Below are positions 49,445 to 56,504 of a DNA stretch of 64,000 nt, piece after piece (position 1 is the first letter of the stretch; each line of letters starts with the position of its first letter). Location: the NCBI GenBank assembly GCA_963844575.1, contig CAWJOU010000005.1:992001-1056000 (forward strand), given 5' to 3'. The position numbers and the translations under genes were made by a program. Origin of the DNA: DASZUK01 sp963844575 (GTDB lineage Bacteria; Actinomycetota; Acidimicrobiia; Acidimicrobiales; RAAP-2). Under the pieces are notes generated by a model. That model was given only the letters and a program-made list of their open reading frames with translations. It ran no database searches and had not been told where the DNA came from.

Positions 49445-51156
49445 TGGCGACGCCGGCCGAGCTGGCCGCGGAGCACACGGACCTCGGGCCGGACGAGCTG
49501 GAGCACCTCCAGCGGCTGCTCGGGTCGTGGACCGTGCTGGCCGACCTGTCGTTCTCGGACCTGCTCCTCGTCGTCCCGGTGTCCTCGACGGACGCCGGCC
49601 GGGCCGATGGGGGCGGGGCCGACGGCGCCAGCACCGAAGGAGACAGCACCCGACGGGACGGCACCGAAGGAGACAGCACCCGACGGGACGGCACCGAAGG
49701 AGACAGCACTCGACGGGACGGCACCGAAGGAGACAGCACGGACGAGGGCCCCGAGCTGGTCGTCCTCGGTCAGATGCGGCCGAGCAACCGGCCGACCCTC
49801 GTCGAGCAGGACCTGGTCGGCCAGACCGTCCGTGAATCGGCGTGGGCCCTCAGCGCGGCGTCGCTGCACCAGGGGGAGATCGTCCGGGGAACGGTGCATC
49901 ACCCGATGCTCGGCGAGTCGGTGCCGGTCGAGAACATCCCGGTCCGCTTCCGCGACGCCGTCGTGGCGGTGCTGCTCCGGGTGTCGTCGGCCGCGGTCAC
50001 GTCGTGGCGCGGCGGCGGGAGCCTCTACGAGAAGACGTACCTCGAGGTGTTCGAGCGACTCGCCGAGATGGTGGCCGAGTCGGCGTTCCCGTTCCCCGAC
50101 GAGGACGTCGGTACGGAAGAGGCGCCTCGGGTGGGGGATGGCTTCGTCGTCGTCGACGCAGAGGGGCGGGTCGAGTTCGCGTCGCCGAACGCGGTCAACG
50201 CCTTCCACCGGATGGGCGTCTACTCGTCGCCGGAGGGCCGGCGGTTCACCGACCTGGGGGTCGAGGAGTCGGCCGTGGAGTGGGCGCTGGCCACCGGCCG
50301 CCCGGTGGTCGAGGAGGTCGAGCGCCGTCCGGACGTCAGCGTCCTGGTCCACTGCATCCCGCTGCTCTCGCACCGCTCGGTGACTGGCGCCGTGATCCTG
50401 CTCCGGGACGTCACCGACGTCCGGCGGCTCGACCGGCTCCTCCTCTCCAAGGACGCGGCGATCCGGGAGGTCCACCACCGGGTCAAGAACAACCTGCAGA
50501 CGATCTCGTCGCTCCTCAGCCTGCAGGCCCGCCGGGTGGCCCTCGGTGCCGGGCGCGAAGCGCTCCGGGAGGCCGAGCGACGGGTCCGGTCGATCGCCCT
50601 CGTCCACGAGATCCTCTCCCGCGACCCCGGCGACCAGGTGCCGTTCGGCGACATCGTCGGTTCGCTGGTCCAGATGGCCGAGGACTCGGTCGTCTCACCT
50701 CGGCCGGTCGAGATCACCGTCTCCGGTGACCTCGGCGACGTCGCCGCCGACATCGCCACCCCGCTGGCCGTGACCCTGGCCGAGGTGCTCCAGAACGCGG
50801 TCGAGCACGCGTTCGTCGACGAGTCGTCGGACGCCGGCGAACGAGAGCCCGGCGGAGGGGAAGGCGCCGACCCCCAGGTCGATCCCGATACCGGCATGAG
50901 CCGTGAGCCGGCGACCGGCCACGTCGTCGTCGTGCTGCAGCACCGCGGGGACGAGCTCTGGGTGACGGTCCGAGACGACGGGAGCGGCCTCCCCGACGAC
51001 TTCGACATCGAGCGGACCGACAGCCTCGGGCTCTCGATCGTCCGCGACCTCGTCTCCAGTCAGCTCGGCGGGACGATCACCATGGAGGCCGTGCCGGCCC
51101 TCGAGGGTGGCGGGACCCGCGTGCTGATCAGCGTCCCGGTCGAGCGGACCGGCTGA
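49444..51156 (+). CDS. pdtaS: PdtaS-type sensor histidine kinase
   Basis: A 570-residue soluble HisKA_2/HATPase_c kinase. An N-terminal GAF-like domain (MATPAELAAEHTDLGPDELE onward) is interrupted near residues 62-98 by a repetitive Asp/Thr/Arg insert, then PAS (about 230-325, GFVVVDAEGRVEFASPNAV), then the phospho-His helix REVHHRVKNNLQTISSLLSL near 345. The ATP domain has LAEVLQNAVEHAF (N box) and DDGSGLPDDF/LGLSIV. A charged linker splits the N box from the rest. PdtaS signals to an RNA-binding ANTAR regulator PdtaR, not seen here. In M. tuberculosis pdtaS is also convergent with whiB1. Confidence 0.92.
   Translation: MATPAELAAEHTDLGPDELEHLQRLLGSWTVLADLSFSDLLLVVPVSSTDAGRADGGGADGASTEGDSTRRDGTEGDSTRRDGTEGDSTRRDGTEGDSTDEGPELVVLGQMRPSNRPTLVEQDLVGQTVRESAWALSAASLHQGEIVRGTVHHPMLGESVPVENIPVRFRDAVVAVLLRVSSAAVTSWRGGGSLYEKTYLEVFERLAEMVAESAFPFPDEDVGTEEAPRVGDGFVVVDAEGRVEFASPNAVNAFHRMGVYSSPEGRRFTDLGVEESAVEWALATGRPVVEEVERRPDVSVLVHCIPLLSHRSVTGAVILLRDVTDVRRLDRLLLSKDAAIREVHHRVKNNLQTISSLLSLQARRVALGAGREALREAERRVRSIALVHEILSRDPGDQVPFGDIVGSLVQMAEDSVVSPRPVEITVSGDLGDVAADIATPLAVTLAEVLQNAVEHAFVDESSDAGEREPGGGEGADPQVDPDTGMSREPATGHVVVVLQHRGDELWVTVRDDGSGLPDDFDIERTDSLGLSIVRDLVSSQLGGTITMEAVPALEGGGTRVLISVPVERTG
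49631..49739 (+). repeat. 30-bp coding minisatellite in the PdtaS sensor domain
   Basis: Three full and one partial copy of a 30-bp unit starting GCACCGAAGGAGACAGCAC, coding a 10-residue unit rich in Thr, Asp, Arg and Glu (STRRDGTEGD). Only one base differs among copies, so the array is young and probably varies between strains. Confidence 0.95.
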
Positions 51157-51189
51157 ACCGGGCCGGCAAGCGGCCGGCTGAACGGGGCC
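51149..51189 (+). repeat. Duplicated stop region of pdtaS
   Basis: CCGGCTGAACCGGGCC (51149-51164, containing the TGA stop) recurs with one change at 51174-51189, a 25-bp period. Confidence 0.65.
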
Positions 51190-51274
51190 GACTGGGGTTG
51201 CTTGGGTGGGGGTTGAGCCCCGGGCGGGGTTGGCCGGCCGAGGGCCTGGGCGGGAGTGTGGGGTGCCTGGAGGG

Positions 51275-51565
51275 CTAGCTGGCTCGGCGGCGGGCGGCCA
51301 GCCAGGCCTTGCGGAGCTTGCGCCGCTCCTCCTCGGAGGTGCCACCCCAGACGCCGGACTCCTGGTTGGTGGCCAGGGCGAAGTCGAGGCATGGCTCCTG
51401 CGCCTCGCAGGCTCGACACACCCGCTTGGCCGCGTCGATCTGGTCGACCGCGGGCCCCGTCGTGCCGACCGGGAAGAAAAGGTCGGGCTCGGTGTTGCGA
51501 CAGGCCGCCGCCCGCCGCCAATCGTTGACGTCCCAGTCGACCGTCCGGTTCCACATCAGCGCCAT
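51275..51565 (-). CDS. whiB1: WhiB-family Fe-S transcription factor (WhiB1-like)
   Basis: A 96-residue WhiB protein. The four cluster cysteines are in AACRNTEPDLFFP (Cys22) and VCRACEAQEPCLDFA (three Cys), followed by the sigma-binding turn GVWGGTSEEERRKLRKAW and a basic C terminus. Early Trp residues (MWNRTVDWDVNDWRRA) match WhiB1. WhiB1 holds a 4Fe-4S cluster that reacts with nitric oxide and binds the vegetative sigma factor. Convergent with pdtaS, as in M. tuberculosis. GGAGG lies 7 bases before the ATG, and a perfect CRP-type palindrome is 24 bases upstream. Confidence 0.92.
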   Translation of the reverse strand: MALMWNRTVDWDVNDWRRAAACRNTEPDLFFPVGTTGPAVDQIDAAKRVCRACEAQEPCLDFALATNQESGVWGGTSEEERRKLRKAWLAARRRAS

Positions 51566-51588
51566 CGTCGGGCCTCCACTGCGAGGTT

Positions 51589-51604
51589 TGTGAACCTTTT
51601 CACA
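51589..51604 (-). promoter_or_regulatory. CRP-type operator upstream of whiB
   Basis: TGTGA-N6-TCACA, an exact match to the CRP consensus, centred 31 bases before the whiB ATG and just upstream of the ribosome site. In M. tuberculosis the CRP homologue Rv3676 controls whiB1 directly. The placement close to the start codon suggests overlap with the promoter, hence possible repression. Confidence 0.7.
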
Positions 51605-51703
51605 TGATCGGCCCCAAGCTGGTGGCCGTCAAAAAGGAAAGGGAAATTGACGTCGATATTATATGGCACTCGCCGATTATTGCAAGCAGATTTCGGGCGG
51701 CCG

Positions 51704-51741
51704 TCGAGATGCCGTCACGGCTTTCGAGATGCCGTCACGGC
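51704..51741 (+). repeat. 18-bp direct repeat before the glycerophosphodiesterase gene
   Basis: TCGAGATGCCGTCACGGC occurs twice with a 20-bp period, immediately before the ribosome site AGGAGGTGG. It could be an operator or a slippage product in the 5' leader. The AT-rich stretch 51640-51690 before it is the likely promoter. Confidence 0.75.
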
Positions 51742-51753
51742 AGGAGGTGGTCG

Positions 51754-52473
51754 ATGCCCAGCCCGCACGTCTCGAGCCCGCTCGTCTTCGCGCATCGCGG
51801 CTACACCGACGGGCCCGTCGAGAACACGGTAGCGGCGTTCGAGGCCGCCGGCCGACTCGGGGCCGACGGCGTCGAGCTGGACGTTCGGCGGAGCGCCGAC
51901 TGGGCACTCGTCGTCCACCACGACGCCGAGATCCCCGGGGTCGGCCCGGTGGCGGCCACGCCGGTGGGCGAGCTGCCGGCGCACGTCCCGCTGCTGGTCG
52001 ATGCACTGGCGGCCTGCGGCTCGATGATCGTCAACGTCGAGGTCAAGCACGACGAGGACGCCGATCCCGACCGGGCGGTGGCCGCCGCCGTCGGCGCCGC
52101 CCTGGTGGAGGGCGGATGGACCGAGCAGGTTCTCGTCTCGTCCTTCGACGTCGCCAGCCTCGACGTCGTCCGCCACGCCGGCCTCGCCGTGGGCCGGCTG
52201 CTCGGCTGGCAGGATGACGTCCACGACGCCCTGGCCGACGCGGCCGACCGGGGCTTCCAGGCGATCCACCCGTTCGTGACCACCGTCGACGAGCCGCTGG
52301 TGGCCGACGCCCACGCGGCCGGGCTGGCCGTCAACGTCTGGACGGTGAACGCGCCCGGCGACCTGGTCGCCATGGCCGAGCTCGGGGTCGACGTGGTCAT
52401 GACGGATCGCCTGGTCGACGCCCTACGGCTCGTCCGCGGCACCGGTCCGAATGGCGAGGCGGCAGCCGGGTAG
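51754..52473 (+). CDS. Glycerophosphodiester phosphodiesterase
   Basis: A 239-residue GDPD-family TIM-barrel enzyme that splits glycerophosphodiesters to glycerol-3-phosphate and an alcohol. Catalytic marks are FAHRGYTDGPVENTVAAFEA (His, Arg, Glu-Asn), GVELDVRRSADWALVVHHDAE and NVEVKHDED; the HDP form of the base reads HDA. No signal peptide, so it acts inside the cell. The ATG at 51754 after AGGAGGTGG is chosen over a long, AT-rich upstream extension to 51604. Confidence 0.88.
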   Translation: MPSPHVSSPLVFAHRGYTDGPVENTVAAFEAAGRLGADGVELDVRRSADWALVVHHDAEIPGVGPVAATPVGELPAHVPLLVDALAACGSMIVNVEVKHDEDADPDRAVAAAVGAALVEGGWTEQVLVSSFDVASLDVVRHAGLAVGRLLGWQDDVHDALADAADRGFQAIHPFVTTVDEPLVADAHAAGLAVNVWTVNAPGDLVAMAELGVDVVMTDRLVDALRLVRGTGPNGEAAAG

Positions 52474-52489
52474 TCAACAATGCAGGACC

Positions 52490-53269
52490 ATGAACGTCGT
52501 CGTCTGTGTCAAGCAGATCCCTGACCCGGCCGCTCCGGGCTCGCTGGATCCCACCACCCACACCCTCGACCGGGCCGGCAAGCTCATCCTCGACGACTCG
52601 GACGCCTACGGCGTCGAGATGGCCCTCCAGCTGGCCGGGAACGTCGACGGCAGTGAGGTCACGCTGGTCTCGATGGCCCCCAACGGGGAGGTGTCCGGCC
52701 TCCGGACCGCGCTGGCGATGGGGGCGGCCAAGGCCATCCTCGTCAGCGACGACTCGCTCGCCGGCTCGGACGCCCTCGGCACGGCCAAGGTGCTGGCCGC
52801 GGCGATCAAGCGGGCCGAACCCGACCTGGTCATCGCCGCTACCGAGTCGACCGACGGCTACACGGGGACGCTCCCGGTCCAGGTGGCCGAGCTGCTCGGC
52901 CTGCCGTCGGTGACGTTCGCCAAGGCCGTCTCGACCGACGGGACGACCGTAAAGGTCGAGCGGCAGACCGAGGCCGGCTACGACGACGTCGAGGCACCGC
53001 TCCCGGCCCTCGTCACCGTGACGGCCGGTGTCGTCGAGCCCCGGTACCCGTCGTTCAAGGGGATCATGGCGGCCAAGTCGAAGCCGGTCGACACGTTGAC
53101 GGTCGCCGACCTGGGCATCGACCCGGCCGAGGTCGGGTCGGCCGGCGCCGGCCAGGAGATCACCGATGTCTCGGCGGCCGAGGCCCGGTCGGGTGGGGAG
53201 ATCGTGGTGGACGAGGGCGACGGCGCGCAGCGCATCGTGGCCTTCCTCGAGCAGATCAAGGTGATTTGA
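52490..53269 (+). CDS. etfB: Electron transfer flavoprotein beta subunit
   Basis: A 259-residue ETF beta subunit binding AMP in the classic form. Signature text is MNVVVCVKQIPDPAAPGS, DDSDAYGVEMALQLA, and the ETF-beta motif VEPRYPSFKGIMAAKSKP near 181. With EtfA it takes electrons from acyl-CoA dehydrogenases (such as the one at 10.5 kb) to the quinone pool. Spacing to etfA is one base. The ATG at 52490 lies 7 bases from a weak AGGA site. Confidence 0.95.
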   Translation: MNVVVCVKQIPDPAAPGSLDPTTHTLDRAGKLILDDSDAYGVEMALQLAGNVDGSEVTLVSMAPNGEVSGLRTALAMGAAKAILVSDDSLAGSDALGTAKVLAAAIKRAEPDLVIAATESTDGYTGTLPVQVAELLGLPSVTFAKAVSTDGTTVKVERQTEAGYDDVEAPLPALVTVTAGVVEPRYPSFKGIMAAKSKPVDTLTVADLGIDPAEVGSAGAGQEITDVSAAEARSGGEIVVDEGDGAQRIVAFLEQIKVI

Positions 53270-53270
53270 G

Positions 53271-54242
53271 ATGGCGATCGACAAGGTATGGGTACTGGCC
53301 GAGGCCGGCGACGCCGGCCCGACCCCGATCACCCTGGAGCTGCTGACCGAGGCCCGCAGCATCGGGTCGACCGTCGAAGCCGTCGCCTGGGGCGCCGACA
53401 CGCCGTCGCTGGCCGCCGGGCTCGGTGAGCACGGGGCGACGACCGTCTACGACGTCGGCGACCTCGGCGGCGCGCTACCCGGCGTGCCGGTGGCCAGCGC
53501 CATCGCCGCCCTCGTCGCCGGTGGCAACGCCCCCGACGTCCTGCTCGTCCCGGCCACCTACGACGGCCGGGACGTCGCCGGCCGCCTGTCGGTGAAGCTG
53601 AACCGCCCCGTCCTCACCAACGTCACCGGCCTCGTGGCCGACGGCGGCGAGCTCACGTCGCAGCACCCGCTGTTCGGCGGCAGCCATATCGTCACCGCCC
53701 GCTTCACCGGCCAGGGCCCCCACATCTTCGTCATCCGGGCCAAGTCCTTCACCGCCGAGCCGTCCGGTGGCGCCCCGGCCCAGGTGGTCGCCGCGCCGGC
53801 GCCCGAAGCCGGTGCGACCAACGCGGCCAGGATCGTCGACCGTCACGTCGAGGAGCGGTCCGGGCCGAAGCTCGACGAGGCGCCCGTGGTCGTCTCCGGC
53901 GGCCGGGGCCTCGGTTCGGCCGACAACTACAAGCTCATCGAGGAGCTCGCCAGCCTGCTCCACGGGGCCGCCGGCGCCAGCCGGGCCATCGTCGACGCCG
54001 GCTGGGTGCCCTACGCCCACCAGGTCGGCCAGACCGGCAAGACCGTCAAGCCGACCGTCTACGTCGCCTGCGGCATCTCCGGCGCCACCCAGCACCTCGT
54101 CGGGATGAAGGGGTCGAAGAACATCGTCGCCATCAACAAGGACCAGGAAGCCCCGATCTTCTCGGTCGCCGACCTCGGCATCGTCGGTGACGCCCTCAAG
54201 GTCCTGCCGGCCCTCATCGACGCGCTGAAGAGCCGGGGGTAG
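53271..54242 (+). CDS. etfA: Electron transfer flavoprotein alpha subunit
   Basis: A 323-residue ETF alpha subunit holding FAD. The N-terminal half is Rossmann-like; the FAD domain has SGGRGLGSADNYKLIEELA near 205, the GQTGKTVKPTVYVACGISGATQHL motif (read in parts) near 255 and NKDQEAPIFSVADLGIVGD near 287. It ends 18 bases from a convergent ATPase gene. Housekeeping pair with etfB. Confidence 0.95.
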   Translation: MAIDKVWVLAEAGDAGPTPITLELLTEARSIGSTVEAVAWGADTPSLAAGLGEHGATTVYDVGDLGGALPGVPVASAIAALVAGGNAPDVLLVPATYDGRDVAGRLSVKLNRPVLTNVTGLVADGGELTSQHPLFGGSHIVTARFTGQGPHIFVIRAKSFTAEPSGGAPAQVVAAPAPEAGATNAARIVDRHVEERSGPKLDEAPVVVSGGRGLGSADNYKLIEELASLLHGAAGASRAIVDAGWVPYAHQVGQTGKTVKPTVYVACGISGATQHLVGMKGSKNIVAINKDQEAPIFSVADLGIVGDALKVLPALIDALKSRG

Positions 54243-54260
54243 TCGGTCCGGCACGCCGGG

Positions 54261-55529
54261 CTACGGGCCGAGGAGCGCGGCGGGGATCACCGCGATGCCG
54301 TCGTCGCGTCGGTAGGCGTAGGGGCCGGTGGTGATGACGGCCGCGTCGAGGAGGTCGTCGCCCATCCTGCTCTTCAGCCAGGCCAGCTGGCGGACGCTGT
54401 CCTCGTTCGGTGCAGCGGTCAGCTTCGCTTCGAGCGCGACGATCCGCTGGTCGGCCCGTTCGATGATCAGGTCCACTTCATGCGCGCCGTCGCGGGTCCG
54501 TAGATGCCGGGTGGTCGCCTCGGAGGCCTGGGCGTAGGTGCGCACGCTGAGGGTCACGAGGGACTCGAACAGTGCGCCCAGCAGCGTCCCGTCCCGCGGG
54601 ACGACCGGTCCGACCCTCTCTCCACGCAAGAGCGCCCCCCGGTCGACGCCGAGCAGCTGCGCGGCGAGCGCCGGGTCGGCGAGATGATGCTTCGACGCCT
54701 GTCCGGCCTTGCCGAAGTGGTTCCGGCCCGGGACCCACCCGGGGACCGGGTCCAAGATGTACAGCTGGCTGAGCACGTCCCGGTAGGCGCTCGTCGTCGT
54801 CTTCGCCGGTGGGCTACTCCCGCCAGCCGCTGCCCGAGCCAACGTGTTGTAGCTGGAGGTGGTGGAAGTGGCGGCCGCATAGGCGGTGAGCCAGGCCCGC
54901 AGCGTCTCGGGTCGGCGGACCCTCTGGCCCTGCTCCGGGAAGTCCCGTTCGACGATCCGGGTGAGGTAGCCGTTCAGCTGGGCGCGACGTGCTCGGGCCG
55001 GCAACGGCCGGATGCCGGGGAAGCCAGAGGCGATGATCTCGTCGACGTAGCCGGCCAGGTCGACGTCGGCGCGGCCACGTACGGCCGGCCGGGCGCCTGA
55101 GAGCATCTCGCCGAGGCTCACCGCGGGATCGGCCAGCTGCCGTTCGGCGAGCGACAGCGGTCGCATCCGGACCGAGACGATCCGTCCGGCACCCGAATGC
55201 ATCGGGGTCCAGACCGGGGCAGCGCTCCCGGTCAACAGGTACGTGCCCGTTGGGGCACCGGCGTCGACGCGACGGCGGACGTAGTCCCACGTTGACGGCT
55301 GCCGCTGCCACTCGTCCAGCAGGATCGGCGGCGGTCCGGTGTCGACGACGCTCGGGTCGGCGCCCACGACCTCGAGGACGGCCGGGTCGTCGAGCGTGAG
55401 GACGGAGCTCGCACGACGGGCTGCGGTGGCGGTCTTGCCGACACCCTTCGCACCGTCGATGGCCAGGGCCGAGATCCCCGGGAGCAGTTGGTCGAGCTCG
55501 ACGTCGACGATCCTCGGCAGGTATGGCAC
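54261..55529 (-). CDS. DUF4143 AAA-type ATPase
   Basis: A 422-residue ATPase of the AAA_14/DUF4143 group. Walker A is IDGAKGVGKTATA near 27, Walker B PPPILLDEWQRQP near 70, with the sensor text TYLLTGSAAP near 97. The C-terminal domain has a PD-(D/E)xK-like pair (AHEVDLIIERADQRIVALEAKL). Such proteins are spread patchily and are often seen near toxin or defence genes; the biochemical role is unknown. GTG start 5 bases after GGAGGGAG. A direct repeat lies upstream of it. Confidence 0.85.
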   Translation of the reverse strand: MPYLPRIVDVELDQLLPGISALAIDGAKGVGKTATAARRASSVLTLDDPAVLEVVGADPSVVDTGPPPILLDEWQRQPSTWDYVRRRVDAGAPTGTYLLTGSAAPVWTPMHSGAGRIVSVRMRPLSLAERQLADPAVSLGEMLSGARPAVRGRADVDLAGYVDEIIASGFPGIRPLPARARRAQLNGYLTRIVERDFPEQGQRVRRPETLRAWLTAYAAATSTTSSYNTLARAAAGGSSPPAKTTTSAYRDVLSQLYILDPVPGWVPGRNHFGKAGQASKHHLADPALAAQLLGVDRGALLRGERVGPVVPRDGTLLGALFESLVTLSVRTYAQASEATTRHLRTRDGAHEVDLIIERADQRIVALEAKLTAAPNEDSVRQLAWLKSRMGDDLLDAAVITTGPYAYRRDDGIAVIPAALLGP

Positions 55530-55586
55530 GATGCTCCCTCCGGCTCGTCCCGGTCCGGACCCGCCCTACCCGTCAGCCCGAATTCT

Positions 55587-55628
55587 ACACTACCATTTGT
55601 CCGACATTTAGACTACCGTTCGTCTGGC
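55587..55628. repeat. 23-bp-period direct repeat upstream of the DUF4143 ATPase
   Basis: Two 19-base copies with core ACTACC-N-TT-N-GTC at 55587 and 55610 match at 14 of 19 positions, in an AT-richer patch. Minus-strand TAGTCT and TAGTGT hexamers lie within them, so the repeats may be operator half-sites. Confidence 0.5.
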
Positions 55629-55636
55629 TCACTGAA

Positions 55637-56182
55637 TCAGAGGTCGGCCGGGAACCGCTGGGCGTAGATCGGCCGCTCATGGCCGTCTAGGACGCGCAGC
55701 GTCGCTTCGTGGCGGCCGCCGCAGGCGGCGACGAAGGCGCCGAAGGGTGACTCGATAGGCCAGGTGGTCACGCCGTCGTCGCCGGTGACCTCGACGGTCA
55801 CGGCGTCAACGCCGGCGACCCCGAAGGCGGCGCAGCAGTACCCGACGGCGGGATCACTGTGGCCCGACATGCCTGCGATCTGGACCGTGCGACGTCCCAG
55901 CTGAGCGGGTCGTCGGAACGGCGGTGTGTACCAGCCGCCGCCGCACATGTCCTTCCACGTCCCGTCGACCGAGGCGAACAGCTCGACGTCGCTCTCCGCC
56001 GAGTCCTCCTGCTCTTTGCGTAGTCATCGGACGTTGAGGACGGCCGCGTAGCGCGTCCCGACCCAGCGGGCGATCGGGACCACCTGGTCGAGGAGCACGG
56101 TGTCCGGCAACGGCGGCAGCCCATGGGCGAGCACCCACGGACACCAGTCTTCGCTCCGGTTGAAACCCGACGGGCGAGTAGC
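55637..56182 (-). pseudogene. Decayed hypothetical gene with in-frame TGA
   Basis: One reading frame stays coding-like across 546 bases but is cut by a TGA at 56024-56026, and has no good start. Upstream of the stop it reads NRSEDWCPWVLAHGLPPLPD; downstream VELFASVDGTWKDMCGGGWY and PIESPFGAFVAACGGRHEA. The downstream part from the ATG at 55948 could still make 103 residues with Gly/Cys features. No family is recognised. It follows an intact DUF2510 gene in the same frame, so it may be the broken rest of a longer fused protein. Confidence 0.55.
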
Positions 56183-56479
56183 TCAGCGTGTCTGCCAGGG
56201 GATCTGGGCGAAGAGGTCGCGGATCTCCTGGCGCGCCTTCTTCGGGTCGTACTGGCCCTCCGCCTGGGCTCCGTCGGCCCGGCGCAGATCGTCCCCGTCG
56301 GCCTGGCCGCTGGCCTCGATCGGGGTGGGGACAACCGTGGGGACCTCGCCGTCCGGTGGGGCGTCGTAGGACTCCACTCCGCCGTCCCGCACCAGCTTGG
56401 TCGGTTGGCCGTCGGATAGCCATCGGGCCTCGTGCCGACCGAACGGGTCGGTGTGCCAGCCCTCGAGCTGCTCCGTCAT
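56183..56479 (-). CDS. Short DUF2510-like protein
   Basis: A 98-residue soluble protein. Its start EGWHTDPFGRHEARWLSDGQPTKLVRDGG is the DUF2510 motif, a 30-residue Trp-containing module found at the N terminus of many actinobacterial membrane proteins. DUF2510 is normally joined to a membrane span, missing here; instead an acidic linker and DPKKARQEIRDLFAQIPWQTR follow. The frame continues open past its stop into the decayed gene, so it may once have been longer. Function unknown. Confidence 0.7.
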   Translation of the reverse strand: MTEQLEGWHTDPFGRHEARWLSDGQPTKLVRDGGVESYDAPPDGEVPTVVPTPIEASGQADGDDLRRADGAQAEGQYDPKKARQEIRDLFAQIPWQTR

Positions 56480-56504
56480 GGCCCCAAGGTAGCGGTCCCG
56501 ACTG

